A stretch of DNA of 64,000 nucleotides from Alteromonas sp. RKMC-009 (GCF_003584565.2 NZ_CP031010.1:3720001-3784000), one strand, 5' to 3'. Counted from the stretch's first letter, positions 9,924 through 19,288 are shown. The notes: generated by a model not told the origin, from the sequence alone. A program made the numbers and translations.

Positions 9924-11555
9924 TCAGCTCTGCAGGTCAACCTGGTTAGTAAATGCCAAAGCCAGCGCCTCTGCCACGCGGATGCCGTCAATGCCCGCAG
10001 ACCAGATCCCGCCGGCATAGCCTGCGCCCTCTCCTGCCGGGTACAAACCTTTCACGTTCACGCTCTGGTAATCTTTGCCGCGCTTAATACAAACCGGTGA
10101 CGAGGTACGGGTTTCCACACCAGTCAGCGTCCCGTCAGCTTTGGCAAAGCCTTTGATTTGGCGGTCAAACGCAGGAATGGCTTCGCGGATAGCGTCAGTG
10201 ACATAGTCCGGTACCACTTTGCTTAAATCTGTCAATGTAACGCCCGGCGTATAGGACGGTGTGACGTCTCCCAATTCTGCGCTTGGCTTACCGGCAAGAA
10301 AGTCACCGATAAGCTGGCCCGGTGCATGGTAGTTTTCGCCACCGGCTTTAAAGGCCATTTCTTCCAGCCTGCGCTGCAATTCAATACCCGCCAGCGGGTG
10401 ACCGGGATAATCTTCTTCCGGCGTGATGCCTACCACAATGGCACTGTTCGCATTGCGTTCATGGCGCGAGTACTGGCTCATGCCGTTGGTGACCACACGA
10501 CCCGGCTCAGAGGCCGCCGCGACCACGGTACCGCCCGGACACATACAGAAACTGTACACCGTACGGCCATTTTTACAATGATGCACCAGTTTGTAATCGG
10601 CGGCACCCAGGATGGGGTTTCCGGCGTTATCACCGAAACGGCATTTATCAATCATGCTCTGTTCGTGTTCAATGCGAAAACCGATAGAGAAAGGTTTTGC
10701 TTCAATATATACGCCCTGGTCGTACAGGTTCTGGAAGGTGTCGCGGGCACTGTGACCTAATGCCAGGATCACCTGCTTACAGGCCAGATAGCCGCCGTCA
10801 GACAAATGCAGGCCTTTCACCGCATATTCGCCGCCTTTTTCATCCATATCGAGCTTTTCTACCCGTGTGGAGAAACGGATTTCACCGCCAAGGTCGATAA
10901 TTTGCTGACGCATTTTCTCAACCATGCTCACCAGCTTGAACGTACCGATGTGGGGCTTACTCACATAAAGAATTTCTTCCGGCGCACCGGCTTCCACAAA
11001 CTCATGAAGCACTTTACGTCCGTAGTGTTTGCGGTCTTTTACCTGACTGTACAGCTTGCCGTCTGAGAATGTGCCGGCACCGCCTTCCCCGAACTGCACA
11101 TTGGATTCGGGATTTAAGGGCTGTTTGCGCCAGAAACCGAAAGTGTCTTTGGTACGTTCCCGCACCGCCTTACCGCGCTCAAGCACAATGGGTTTAAAGC
11201 CCATCTGGGCGAGGATTAACGCGGCGAAAATACCGCATGGGCCGAGACCCACCACCACCGGGCGGTTATTCAGATTTTCCGGTGCCTGCGCAACAAACTT
11301 ATACGACATATCCGGCGTAACTCTGACCTGCTGATCAGAGGCAAATTTTTCCAGTAATTTTTCCTCGTTGTTTACCGATACATCCACCGTGTAAATCAGC
11401 TGAATGTCTTTATTGTTGCGGGCGTCATAACCGCGCTTAAACACACTGGTTTCAAGCAAATCACTGGCAGCAATACCAAGCTTACTTATGATGGCCTGCG
11501 GCAATGCATCGTCGTTATGATCAAGGGGAAGTTTTATATCGGTTAAACGCAACAT
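9924..11555 (-). CDS. FAD-dependent dehydrogenase of the COG2509 family
   Basis: A 543-residue flavoprotein of a widespread but functionally undefined family. An N-terminal domain of about 90 residues with a conserved RGYDAR stretch precedes the FAD-binding Rossmann motif GLGPCG (103-108) and ERGKAVRERTKD. Further family marks are FGEGGAGTFSDGKL and the C-terminal YPAGEGAGYAGGI, which closes the FAD site. I placed the start at 11555, after AGGAAA, rather than at the more upstream in-frame codon, because the family begins MLRLTDIKL. No partner enzyme is next to it and the substrate is unknown. Confidence 0.88.
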   Translation of the reverse strand: MLRLTDIKLPLDHNDDALPQAIISKLGIAASDLLETSVFKRGYDARNNKDIQLIYTVDVSVNNEEKLLEKFASDQQVRVTPDMSYKFVAQAPENLNNRPVVVGLGPCGIFAALILAQMGFKPIVLERGKAVRERTKDTFGFWRKQPLNPESNVQFGEGGAGTFSDGKLYSQVKDRKHYGRKVLHEFVEAGAPEEILYVSKPHIGTFKLVSMVEKMRQQIIDLGGEIRFSTRVEKLDMDEKGGEYAVKGLHLSDGGYLACKQVILALGHSARDTFQNLYDQGVYIEAKPFSIGFRIEHEQSMIDKCRFGDNAGNPILGAADYKLVHHCKNGRTVYSFCMCPGGTVVAAASEPGRVVTNGMSQYSRHERNANSAIVVGITPEEDYPGHPLAGIELQRRLEEMAFKAGGENYHAPGQLIGDFLAGKPSAELGDVTPSYTPGVTLTDLSKVVPDYVTDAIREAIPAFDRQIKGFAKADGTLTGVETRTSSPVCIKRGKDYQSVNVKGLYPAGEGAGYAGGIWSAGIDGIRVAEALALAFTNQVDLQS

Positions 11556-11711
11556 GAGGGATTTCCTGGTTCGCCGGACAGCCTGTCTGTCAGAGCCAGC
11601 ATAGTGTAATGCAGATATTGACGATCCGGTAGACATTCACCGGCATTTGTCTTTTGATCCCTCTGCTTTACACTTATAATCCGCCCACATTTTCAGACAT
11701 GCGGATAAACC

Positions 11712-12035
11712 ATGACATTTGTAGTAACCGACAACTGCGTGAAGTGCAAATACACCGACTGCGTCGCCGTGTGTCCGGTGGATGCATTTTTTGAAGGTCC
11801 GAACTTTCTGGCTATCGATCCGGCTATTTGTATTGATTGTGCTTTATGTGTGCCGGAATGCCCTGCCGAAGCGATTATTCAGGATACCCATTTGACGGAA
11901 GAGCAAAAGCCCTGGCAGGAAATCAATGCGGAACTGAGTCAGCAATGGCCGAATATTACAGAGGTAATTGCGCCGCCGGAGGATGCCGACAGCTGGAACG
12001 GTGTGCCGGACAAACTGCCGCTGCTGGAACGCTGA
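11712..12035 (+). CDS. fdxA: 7Fe-8S ferredoxin
   Basis: A 107-residue seven-iron ferredoxin of the Azotobacter FdI type, a cytoplasmic low-potential electron carrier. Cys9, Cys17 and Cys50 fit the 3Fe-4S cluster, Cys21, Cys40, Cys43 and Cys46 the 4Fe-4S cluster, and Cys12 the free cysteine. Length and the acidic C-terminal tail are standard. It is a single gene, divergent from the FAD dehydrogenase and convergent with rlmE; divergence invites the guess that it could donate electrons to that flavoprotein, but nothing in sequence proves it. Confidence 0.95.
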   Translation: MTFVVTDNCVKCKYTDCVAVCPVDAFFEGPNFLAIDPAICIDCALCVPECPAEAIIQDTHLTEEQKPWQEINAELSQQWPNITEVIAPPEDADSWNGVPDKLPLLER

Positions 12036-12061
12036 GCAGCGACAAACAGCCTTAGCATGCA

Positions 12062-12097
12062 GTATGCGCCGCCGCTGGCGCTGGCGCTGGCGCATAC
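12062..12097. terminator. Long hairpin with GCTGGC triplet between fdxA and rlmE
   Basis: Nine-base perfect arms GTATGCGCC (12062-12070) and GGCGCATAC (12089-12097) enclose a loop containing GCTGGC repeated three times. It lies between convergent stop codons and could stop both transcripts, though no T-tract follows. Confidence 0.45.
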
Positions 12098-12105
12098 AAG
12101 CCGGT

Positions 12106-12726
12106 TCAGCCCTTGAATCCGGTAGCAACCAGATACACTTCCCGGGAACGCGGACGGGACGCCGCAGGTTTTCTTACCACCACTTTTGAAAATGACGTTC
12201 GTACATCTTTCACGTACTCATCGTAGCCTACGCCCTGAAACACTTTAGCACAGAAGCTGCCACCCGGTTGTAATACGTTTCTGGCCATGTCCAGTGCCAG
12301 CTCAACCAGATACATAGACGCATACTGATCGGTGGTATTCACACCACTCATGTTCGGCGCCATATCAGACACCACCACATCCACGCTGTCATCCCCGAGG
12401 GTATTCAGGATCTGGTTATAAACTGCTTCATCAGTGAAATCGCCCTGAATAAAATCCACGCCGATAATACTGTCCATGGGCAGAATATCTGACGCAATCA
12501 CCCGCCCGTTGTCACCAACGATGGGCGCCACAATTTGCGACCAGCCACCGGGTGCAGAACCCAGATCCATGACCACGCTGCCGGGACGGAACAATTTGTC
12601 TTTTTCATTGATTTCGAGAAGCTTGTAACTTGCCCGTGAACGGTAACCGTCAGCCTGCGCTTTTTTAACGTAGGGATCGTTAACGTGTTCTTCCATCCAT
12701 TTTTTGCTGGTTTTTGAGCGGGCCAT
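12106..12726 (-). CDS. rlmE: 23S rRNA U2552 2'-O-methyltransferase RlmE
   Basis: Methylates U2552 of 23S rRNA in the A-loop during late 50S assembly. The 206-residue protein has the K-D-K-E catalytic tetrad at Lys35, Asp121, Lys161 and Glu196, each three residues earlier than in E. coli RlmE, and the SAM motif [10 protein letters not shown] chose ATG 12726 because the homologous N-terminus begins there; the frame is open 16 codons upstream, but the ribosome site is weak for either. In enterobacteria this gene precedes ftsH; here ftsH is not adjacent. Confidence 0.94.
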   Translation of the reverse strand: MARSKTSKKWMEEHVNDPYVKKAQADGYRSRASYKLLEINEKDKLFRPGSVVMDLGSAPGGWSQIVAPIVGDNGRVIASDILPMDSIIGVDFIQGDFTDEAVYNQILNTLGDDSVDVVVSDMAPNMSGVNTTDQYASMYLVELALDMARNVLQPGGSFCAKVFQGVGYDEYVKDVRTSFSKVVVRKPAASRPRSREVYLVATGFKG

Positions 12727-12902
12727 AGTCAGTTCTGCAGTAGCTAAAGGGAAAACGGCGTTCATTGTAATCACGCACAGCAGTTTTGCAAATGCAGCGA
12801 ACCAACAAACTTCACAGCCTGCCTGACTTCCCTGCGGTTACAGGCTACAATGCGCAGCTTATTACCGCTTTTTGCAACACTGTTTCCGGAACTTACCTGC
12901 AC

Positions 12903-13649
12903 ATGAAATTAGACGACGTAAAAAAACTGCACCAGAAGAAATACCGTTCGCAGTTTGGCTTTTATCTTGTTGAAGGTGAGCATTTAATTCAGGAACTGCA
13001 ACGCTCGCCATTGATGGCGCAAACTGTCACGTTGTACGCAACAGAAAGCTGGCTTTCCCGTGGCATTGAGCTGGACACACGTTTTGATGTGGTTACCCTC
13101 ACCGACCGGCAAATGGCTTCACTCAGCGATACCAAAACTCCGCAGGGCGTGATTGCCAGAGTGCCGCTGGCAGCCCATGCTGTGGCACCTGAGAATAAGA
13201 CCGCCGGTGAGCGGAGTATTTATTTATATGAAATTCAGGATCCCGGAAACCTGGGCACCATTTTACGTTCTCTGGCCTGGTTCGGAGGCTTCCGGTTATT
13301 ACTGAGCCCCAACAGCGTTGACCCGTTTAATTCTAAAGCAGTACGTGCGAGTATGGGTGCGATTTTTCATCTGCCGGTGGAAACCGACGTTACACTGGAT
13401 AATTGTCAGCAACGCTTTACCCGCTTTGCCTGCCTCGATCTTAAAGGTAAAGCCATCAGCGACCCGCAGTTCAACGATTTTACCTGCTATCTGTTTGGCA
13501 ACGAAGCCCGCGGTATACCGGAAGACGCACTGGCCCGGGCCGGCGCTGAGGCCTTCACCATTCCCGGCAACGGCCAGATTGAATCACTGAATCTGGCCAG
13601 TGCGGTAGGCATGTGCGTGTATCAGCTGTCGCTGAGCAACAGCTTATAA
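12903..13649 (+). CDS. SpoU-family (TrmH-like) RNA 2'-O-methyltransferase
   Basis: A 248-residue SPOUT methyltransferase with an N-terminal substrate-binding domain (L30e/L7Ae-like, about 1-95) and the knotted C-terminal domain. The three SpoU motifs are present: DPGNLGTILRS, FGNEARGI and IPGNGQIESLNLASAV. The target is probably a ribose in 23S rRNA or tRNA; the exact nucleotide cannot be told. The start at 12903 (MKLDDVKKLHQKK) fits the family; the frame runs open 39 codons further upstream into the gap shared with rlmE. It is divergent from rlmE, another RNA ribose methylase. Confidence 0.88.
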   Translation: MKLDDVKKLHQKKYRSQFGFYLVEGEHLIQELQRSPLMAQTVTLYATESWLSRGIELDTRFDVVTLTDRQMASLSDTKTPQGVIARVPLAAHAVAPENKTAGERSIYLYEIQDPGNLGTILRSLAWFGGFRLLLSPNSVDPFNSKAVRASMGAIFHLPVETDVTLDNCQQRFTRFACLDLKGKAISDPQFNDFTCYLFGNEARGIPEDALARAGAEAFTIPGNGQIESLNLASAVGMCVYQLSLSNSL

Positions 13650-13676
13650 CCACAGGGCATGCCTGAGTACTGATTT

Positions 13677-14501
13677 CTACTTCAGCGCGCCCAGATGCGT
13701 GGCCCAGTTCACCTTGTCATTATGTGAATGGGTAAAGCCGATTTGGCGTTCAAATTCCACACAGGCTTTGCTTCTGAAAGCCGTAATGTAGGTGCGCCGC
13801 CAGCTGGTTTCCGAGCGGTTCCCACCAGAGCCGTGCAGGATGAGCTCATTGTGCACAGTAATGTCGCCCTTGTTGAGCGGCAATTCCACCAGCGTTTCCC
13901 CGTCCAGCAGTGCTACACCCAGAATGTGCGAACTTTCCCTGTCTTTACCGTGCACCGGTTTATGCACCCGCAATCCCTGCTGATGTGAACCCGGGATCAC
14001 ATACAAGCAGCCGTTTTCAGAATTTGCATCATCAACGGCCAGTGAGCAGGTCGCTGTAATGGTGTCCGGTGTACCGGTGGGCCAGTAACCGAGATCCTGA
14101 TGCAGAGTAAATTTGGCATCGGGACGGGCGGGTCGTTTTGCCAGAAACTGATCGTAATCCAGCGTGGCATCGTCGCCAATTAACTGCTTTGCGATGGAAG
14201 CGCTGAGCTTCTCGTAAATATTCCCCTGCAATGCAGGTTCATATTTTGTTGGCAGCATGGCATTCACCAGCGCGAAATCTTCAAATTTACGATCGTAAGG
14301 ACCGCTCATATCGCAGAAGTCACGTCCCATATCCGGCACGCTTCCACTAATAAAGTGGTCAAATTCCTGTTCGATGTCATTCAGTTCTTCGCCGGTAAGT
14401 ACATTGCGCAGAGTGATGTAACCGTGCTCCTGATAAAGCGCCTTTTGTTCCGGTGACACAATATAGTCGTCGCCCTGACGGCCATAGTCCGTTTGATTCA
14501 T
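13677..14501 (-). CDS. Phytanoyl-CoA dioxygenase (PhyH) family protein
   Basis: A 274-residue Fe(II)/2-oxoglutarate dioxygenase. The metal facial triad is His134 and Asp136 (LHQDLGYW) with distal His223 (LHGSGGN), and Arg235 or Arg236 is placed to bind 2-oxoglutarate. The family hydroxylates a wide range of small molecules; ectoine hydroxylase is a member, but no ectoine genes are near and the substrate is unknown. The start at 14501 gives the usual N-terminus. It follows the AraC regulator and the propeller gene on the same strand, so the AraC protein probably controls it. Confidence 0.85.
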   Translation of the reverse strand: MNQTDYGRQGDDYIVSPEQKALYQEHGYITLRNVLTGEELNDIEQEFDHFISGSVPDMGRDFCDMSGPYDRKFEDFALVNAMLPTKYEPALQGNIYEKLSASIAKQLIGDDATLDYDQFLAKRPARPDAKFTLHQDLGYWPTGTPDTITATCSLAVDDANSENGCLYVIPGSHQQGLRVHKPVHGKDRESSHILGVALLDGETLVELPLNKGDITVHNELILHGSGGNRSETSWRRTYITAFRSKACVEFERQIGFTHSHNDKVNWATHLGALK

Positions 14502-14603
14502 GGTGATTGTCCTGATGATTAACAGAAACACCAATTTACAAACATGCTACAAAACTAAATACAAGGATTTTACCTTTTGCATAGCAGTTTTTTGCACTCA
14601 ATT

Positions 14604-15497
14604 TTATTGCAAATGGGCCCGGTAGGCGGCGGGCGTCATGCCCTTGATGTCTTTAAACTGACTGATGAAATGAGATGTGTGCTGATAACCGCAATTCAGG
14701 GCGATGGTGGTAACGGGCAGCGATGATCCCGCCAGCATTTTGCAGGCTTCGTTAATTCTGATGAGTTTCACCATGGCAGAGAACGTGCGGCCGGTGGCGG
14801 ACTTATAAAAACGACTGAACGCGGTGGGTGTCATACCCGACAAGGCAGCCACTTCGCTTTGTGACAGCGACGAAGCAAAATGGGTTTTGATATACTGATG
14901 AACTTTGTTCAGTGTATTTACCGACGCCTGACTCACTGTGTTGTACTGGAAAAAATCGGCTGTCACCAGGGTGCGGGCTTTCAGGCCACTCAGTGACGAC
15001 AGTAACGTTAGCAACCGGGTGTATCTGGCCAATCCGGTTTCAGTTGCCAATCCGTTGAGTTGCGAAAATATCTCAGCCGGCACGCCGGTAAACTGCAAGC
15101 CGAATGCAGACTGACGAAGCATGCCGGCGATATCCTGAAACTCTGCCATATCTTCCATGCCTGCAGGCAGCAAACTGATGTCAAACTGAATGGTGAACCA
15201 TTCGGCGGCGTCTGTTTGCGCGTTTTCCTGACTCTCACCGTGTTGAGCATGGCTGACTGTATTATTCTGCCAGCAATGGGGTAAATCAGGCCCGCACAAC
15301 ACTAAATCGTTCGGCTGATAATATTCCACGCTGTCACCCACGTAACGCAGACCGGCACTGTTGATGATCCAGGTTAATTCGTACTGGGGATGAAAATGCA
15401 GCTGGTGATCGTCCCGGAAATTGGTTGCTCGCCGCCTCATCAGCTGAAATGAGCTGCCAGTGTTGTAACTGACCAGTTCGAGTTGTGGCTGTTGCAT
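14604..15497 (-). CDS. AraC-family transcriptional regulator
   Basis: A 297-residue regulator with an N-terminal cupin sensing domain (about 15-100, with HFHPQYELTWI) and a C-terminal pair of helix-turn-helix motifs ending in the signature CGYQHTSHFISQFKDIKGMTPAAYR. The cupin type suggests a small-molecule ligand, often a sugar or its metabolite. The start at 15497 has GGAGTAA upstream, a site that overlaps the stop of the propeller gene ten bases away, so the two are probably translationally linked. The PhyH dioxygenase is the next gene and the likely target. Confidence 0.88.
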   Translation of the reverse strand: MQQPQLELVSYNTGSSFQLMRRRATNFRDDHQLHFHPQYELTWIINSAGLRYVGDSVEYYQPNDLVLCGPDLPHCWQNNTVSHAQHGESQENAQTDAAEWFTIQFDISLLPAGMEDMAEFQDIAGMLRQSAFGLQFTGVPAEIFSQLNGLATETGLARYTRLLTLLSSLSGLKARTLVTADFFQYNTVSQASVNTLNKVHQYIKTHFASSLSQSEVAALSGMTPTAFSRFYKSATGRTFSAMVKLIRINEACKMLAGSSLPVTTIALNCGYQHTSHFISQFKDIKGMTPAAYRAHLQ

Positions 15498-15507
15498 AAC
15501 GCTGCAG

Positions 15508-16533
15508 TTACTCCGGATAAATCTCAATAATGCCGTTTTTACCAACGCCAATGCAGCCTTTTCCGGTCTGGCAGGCAAGGCTCCAGATGTTACTGAGACT
15601 GATGATCTCCCAGTTACCTGCCCCGGAGTTCAGCATAGCCACACCTTCAGGGTTGCTGATCCAGTAACTGTGATCTTCACCAGCGGGTAATAATGCCGAG
15701 CCATACACAGCGCCATGTAAGGGTAACCCGGGCAATGCTGTCCATCGTTCCGCGTTGAGGTCGTAAATCATGGCCGTGGCAGATGACGCGGCGTCCATAA
15801 GGCTGCCACCGGCGGCGTACACGTGTTGTCCGGTCAGTTGCAAAGAAAATATGCCGGATGCATCCCCGCCTTTGAACGGACTCCCGATACTCTGCCAGTT
15901 GCCATCTCTTAGCAGCAAAATGCGGGGCGCTGCACTGTTTCCGGTGCCAGCAACGATAGTACTACCTTGCCCGTTTATACATGTGCCGCTTGAGGCAAAG
16001 CCGCCCTCCCCTTTCTCTGCAGTAAACGGCATTGGTGTTCGCTGCCACGTCGTGCCACCGTCTGTGGTGTTTAGTATAAACAACCCTTTTTCATCAGAAT
16101 CGCCGTACAACCAGCCGTGTTGACTGCCGGCCATATAAAAACAGTCAAAAAATGCTTCCGGGGTATCGCCCTCAGCGACCTGCTGCCAGCCAGGTTCAGA
16201 AGAACCAGCGGTAGAAATGGTGTCAGAGAGAAAAACGCCGGAGTCTGCACCTTCACCGGCACTCATCACCAGTAACCGGCCATCCGGTAATGACTGGTTG
16301 TCACGGAATTGCCGGTTATCCGTCCCGGCCGGCGGAGTAATTTTCTGCCAGTGAGCGCCGTTATCCTCTGACACGTAAATACCGCCCTGTGTACCCGTTG
16401 CCACAACGCGGCTGCCATGCCAGCTTACGGCCTGAAAAGACACATTTTCGTCAAACTGATGCCTGACGACCCCGGCATCCACCCGCAATGAGCTTAAGCA
16501 AAGGAGTAAAGCGGTCAGCAGGGAGGGTTTCAT
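15508..16533 (-). CDS. Exported beta-propeller protein with Asp-box (BNR/YCF48-like) repeats
   Basis: A 341-residue secreted or periplasmic protein with a Sec signal peptide (about 1-20). It is built from repeated strands with Asp-box motifs such as SEDNGAHWQ and TTDGGTTWQR, the pattern of sialidase-like and photosystem-assembly-factor-like propellers. No sialidase active-site arginine triad or FRIP motif is visible, so a binding role is as likely as an enzymatic one. Several cysteine pairs may form disulfides. It heads the propeller-AraC-PhyH string; the ATG at 16533 follows AGGAATG. Confidence 0.7.
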   Translation of the reverse strand: MKPSLLTALLLCLSSLRVDAGVVRHQFDENVSFQAVSWHGSRVVATGTQGGIYVSEDNGAHWQKITPPAGTDNRQFRDNQSLPDGRLLVMSAGEGADSGVFLSDTISTAGSSEPGWQQVAEGDTPEAFFDCFYMAGSQHGWLYGDSDEKGLFILNTTDGGTTWQRTPMPFTAEKGEGGFASSGTCINGQGSTIVAGTGNSAAPRILLLRDGNWQSIGSPFKGGDASGIFSLQLTGQHVYAAGGSLMDAASSATAMIYDLNAERWTALPGLPLHGAVYGSALLPAGEDHSYWISNPEGVAMLNSGAGNWEIISLSNIWSLACQTGKGCIGVGKNGIIEIYPE

Positions 16534-16767
16534 TGTCAGACATTCCTTTTTAAGACGTTTTCTAAGAGTGTCATCTTCACACAAAACCTGTGAAACCAAC
16601 AACTGCCTGATAATTTATGGCAGTGACTCCGGACTATGAATTAAATACATTGACCTGCGACTACCGGCGGGACGGTTTCACACGTACAATCAATCACTAC
16701 CAGACAGATTAACCACACCGGTCAGATCAAACACATCAGATAGTCACCGGCATTAAACAGGAGCCCT

Positions 16768-17646
16768 ATGAACCTGTCGCAGATTGAAGCTTTCTGTGCC
16801 ATCGCCGAAACAGGCTCGGTATCGGAAGCTGCCCGTCAGCTGGAATGTAACCGCAGCAAACTGAGCATGGCCATTAAAGTGCTGGAAAGTGAGCTGGGTG
16901 TGGATTTATTTGTACGTACAGGCAATAAAATTGAGCTGTCGGAAGTGGGTAAAGCCATTTATAAAGACTGCGAAAGTATGCTCATCACCGCCACCCGTAT
17001 TCGCGGCACTTGCGCGCAGGTAACCGGTGAATTTGCCGCTGAAGTATGGATTGCACCGGACGATTCATTACCAGACCCTGTCTGGCAGGGCTTTATCCAC
17101 TCGCTGAATAAACTGTTTCCGAATACGTCCTTCAACCTCGTGCTGGCGTCCAGCGGTGACCTTGCCAATCTGGTTGCTACCCAGCAGGTGGATTATGCTT
17201 TTGGCGTAGATTACGAGCGTTTCGATGATGCCAGAATAAGCTATAAGCCGCTGGGCAAAATTCGTATGATGTCGGTGTGCAGTGCTTCCCACCCTCTGAC
17301 CCGCCTGAAACGGGTAACCGATGAAGATCTCCGCAATGCTATGCAGGCGGCGATGGTGTATCTGAACGAGCAGAATAACTCCAGTCTTGAACCCTTCTCC
17401 CGCCACTACATCGGGTTCTCCAGTTTTGAATTTATGCTGAATACCATTCTGACTGAAAGTGCCTGGGGTGTGCTGCCTGAACCACTCATCCGCCATCATT
17501 TGCGTGAGCAGCGCCTGTCGGTTATCCGCCATACCTATGGCCTTACTCAGGAAGATTATTGCATGGTCAGCCTCAACGGCAGTGCTGAAAACCCGGCCAT
17601 GGCCTGGCTTGCCGATAAGCTGAGTGACTACCTTTTTGACTTCTGA
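16768..17646 (+). CDS. LysR-family transcriptional regulator
   Basis: A 292-residue LysR regulator. The winged helix-turn-helix is at about 1-60 (LSQIEAFCAIAETGSVSEAAR), followed by the linker helix and a periplasmic-binding-like effector domain. A good ribosome site (AGGAG) precedes the ATG. It is divergent from the propeller gene, with 234 bases between starts, so that gene is the first candidate target; the CDF transporter follows it after a hairpin. Confidence 0.9.
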   Translation: MNLSQIEAFCAIAETGSVSEAARQLECNRSKLSMAIKVLESELGVDLFVRTGNKIELSEVGKAIYKDCESMLITATRIRGTCAQVTGEFAAEVWIAPDDSLPDPVWQGFIHSLNKLFPNTSFNLVLASSGDLANLVATQQVDYAFGVDYERFDDARISYKPLGKIRMMSVCSASHPLTRLKRVTDEDLRNAMQAAMVYLNEQNNSSLEPFSRHYIGFSSFEFMLNTILTESAWGVLPEPLIRHHLREQRLSVIRHTYGLTQEDYCMVSLNGSAENPAMAWLADKLSDYLFDF

Positions 17647-17662
17647 TGTAAAAGTACGCGGC

Positions 17663-17685
17663 TGCTGTCAAAATTATTGACAGCA
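17663..17685 (+). terminator. Hairpin after the LysR gene
   Basis: Perfect nine-base arms TGCTGTCAA (17663-17671) and TTGACAGCA (17677-17685) with loop aatta, 16 bases after the LysR stop. The T-tract is broken, so it is a probable but not certain terminator. Confidence 0.6.
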
Positions 17686-17826
17686 AGTTTAATCTTTATC
17701 TCATTGTTTTAAATAGACATTGTCAAAAACACCTCTGTCACCCCACCATCACACGACCAAATCGTCATTGTAAATTACCGCCACCGGGCGAAAATTAGCG
17801 CAGATTTTTCAGAGGTTATCTTTCCC

Positions 17827-18723
17827 ATGTGTGCCCTTACCCGTAATAACGAAAAGCAAACACTGACACTTTCAGCCCTTTTTGCCGGCCTTTTTGCCGT
17901 TGCTGGCCTGATGGTCGGACTGTTTGTTGACTCAATGGTTATTGTTTTCGACGGCGTGTATTCACTGGTAAGCCTGCTGTTAACTTTATTGTCGCTGGCA
18001 GCTTCCCGGTTCATTATGCGCCCGTCCTGTGACCGCTTCACCTTTGGCCGTGCCATTTTTGAACCGGCCGTCATAGCTGTAAAAGGTGCGGTGATCCTGC
18101 TGGTTGTCGGTTATTCCCTATACTCCGCCATTGTTTCACTGCTGACAGGGGGCCATGAAGTCGATGCGTCAGTCGCTACCGTATTCGGTGTGGTTAACGT
18201 GATTGGTTGTGCTTTTGTGTGGTGGTACGTGGCTGCGAAGAACAAACGTGTGTCATCCGGCCTGATTGAAGCTGAAGCCAGTCAGTGGCAGATGGACACA
18301 TTATTGAGTGTAGCGGTGACAGCAGGATTTGTGATTGCCTGGTTGTTATCACTCAGTCCCCTTGCCTCTTTCGCGGTGTATGCGGACCCGGTGATGATGT
18401 TAGCGATATCAGCGTTCTTCATCAAAGTGCCTTTTACGATGCTGATGTCAGCAATGCGTGAGCTGTTCTTAATGGCGCCTGCAGAAGAGCTTCGTCAAAC
18501 CATTGATGAAAGCGTGGCCGCTGCGGTTGAAGAATCAGATCAGGAAATTGAATTATCCGGTGTAGCAAAAGTCGGTCGCGAGTTGTGGGTAGATGTCGAT
18601 TTTTATCCTGATAACAGTGATGTTATCCGCGTAAAAGATATCGAGCAAACCCGCGAAACCATCCGCGAAAAGCTGTCTGACTTGCCCCTTAAACTGCAAA
18701 TCACAGTGAATATCGCCGGCTAA
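17827..18723 (+). CDS. Cation diffusion facilitator (CDF) family transporter with altered metal site
   Basis: A 298-residue protein with about six transmembrane helices and a cytoplasmic C-terminal ferredoxin-like domain (about 215-298), the CDF plan. In FieF-type zinc/iron exporters the transport site is two Asp in helix 2 and His153 plus Asp157 in helix 5. Here the aligned positions are Asp42, Ser46, Gln153 and Asp157, so two of four ligands are missing. The usual histidine-rich loop is replaced by RFTFGRAIFEP. It is therefore a divergent CDF branch of unknown cation. Its stop is followed by inverted repeats and the RND efflux operon. Confidence 0.83.
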   Translation: MCALTRNNEKQTLTLSALFAGLFAVAGLMVGLFVDSMVIVFDGVYSLVSLLLTLLSLAASRFIMRPSCDRFTFGRAIFEPAVIAVKGAVILLVVGYSLYSAIVSLLTGGHEVDASVATVFGVVNVIGCAFVWWYVAAKNKRVSSGLIEAEASQWQMDTLLSVAVTAGFVIAWLLSLSPLASFAVYADPVMMLAISAFFIKVPFTMLMSAMRELFLMAPAEELRQTIDESVAAAVEESDQEIELSGVAKVGRELWVDVDFYPDNSDVIRVKDIEQTRETIREKLSDLPLKLQITVNIAG

Positions 18724-18747
18724 GTTGCCGGCGGTTGTCTGACTGAC

Positions 18748-18813
18748 TGAGCCATGCCGGAGATGGCTCAATCCCGCCAGCTTGTTTACCTGCCAGCATT
18801 TTAACAAGCTGGC
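18748..18813. repeat. Two adjacent inverted repeats between the CDF gene and small ORF
   Basis: First, TGAGCCAT (18748-18755) pairs with ATGGCTCA (18763-18770). Second, GCCAGCTTGTT (18776-18786) pairs with AACAAGCTGGC (18803-18813), eleven perfect bases around a 16-base loop. The first may end the CDF transcript; neither has a clear T-tract. The second could structure the leader of the next transcript. Confidence 0.5.
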
Positions 18814-18958
18814 AGCGTTACATTTACAACTCCCGTTAATCTTTTCCTCCTGCGATAAAGTAACCCTCAAAATCCTCAGGTTATCTCACATCTGCTTGTC
18901 AGCCAGTACAGCAATGCGTAGGATTTGCGGCGCTTTTTTTAGTGGTAACCTACTCAAC

Positions 18959-19288
18959 ATGTTAAATTTTCAGCAATTTCGCGAACAATTTATCCGGCAA
19001 AAGCTTCCCGCTTTACTGCTGCTGGTGTTCTGCGCATTTCTGATTGAAAACAAACAGGTTTACCTCACCACCGTCACGACATCCCATGTGGATGCCTCTA
19101 TGTGTACGCTGGGTTTTGAAGTCGATAATACAGATGAAGAGCAACCGGACCCGTCTCCGCCGGTCACAGAAGTTCTCACTGTTTCTGCCTGCGCTCCGGC
19201 GCTTGTCTCCGTCAGGCCCTCTCACTTCACCACCCCGTCCACCTACCGCTACAAGTTACCTCCGCCCCGGGCGCCGCCCTACGCGTAA
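18959..19288 (+). CDS. Small unrecognised protein with one N-terminal hydrophobic segment
   Basis: A 109-residue frame with one hydrophobic helix (LPALLLLVFCAFLI, about 18-31) and a proline-rich C-terminus ending LPPPRAPPYA. I do not recognise a family. Small proteins with an N-terminal anchor and an arginine-proline-proline end are common just upstream of RND-type pumps in marine gammaproteobacteria, from memory; this is why I list it. The ribosome site is weak (GTGGTAA) and an upstream in-frame ATG at 18782 exists. It lies 201 bases before the efflux operon and may be co-transcribed. Confidence 0.5.
   Translation: MLNFQQFREQFIRQKLPALLLLVFCAFLIENKQVYLTTVTTSHVDASMCTLGFEVDNTDEEQPDPSPPVTEVLTVSACAPALVSVRPSHFTTPSTYRYKLPPPRAPPYA

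Noticed and set aside
10326..10760. Plus-strand frame of 144 codons inside the FAD dehydrogenase
   Set aside because: It is antisense to conserved flavoprotein motifs and has no recognisable features or ribosome site.
12061..12100. Short GCTGGC repeats as a CRISPR or other repeat array
   Set aside because: Only three six-base units inside the loop of one hairpin; no spacers.
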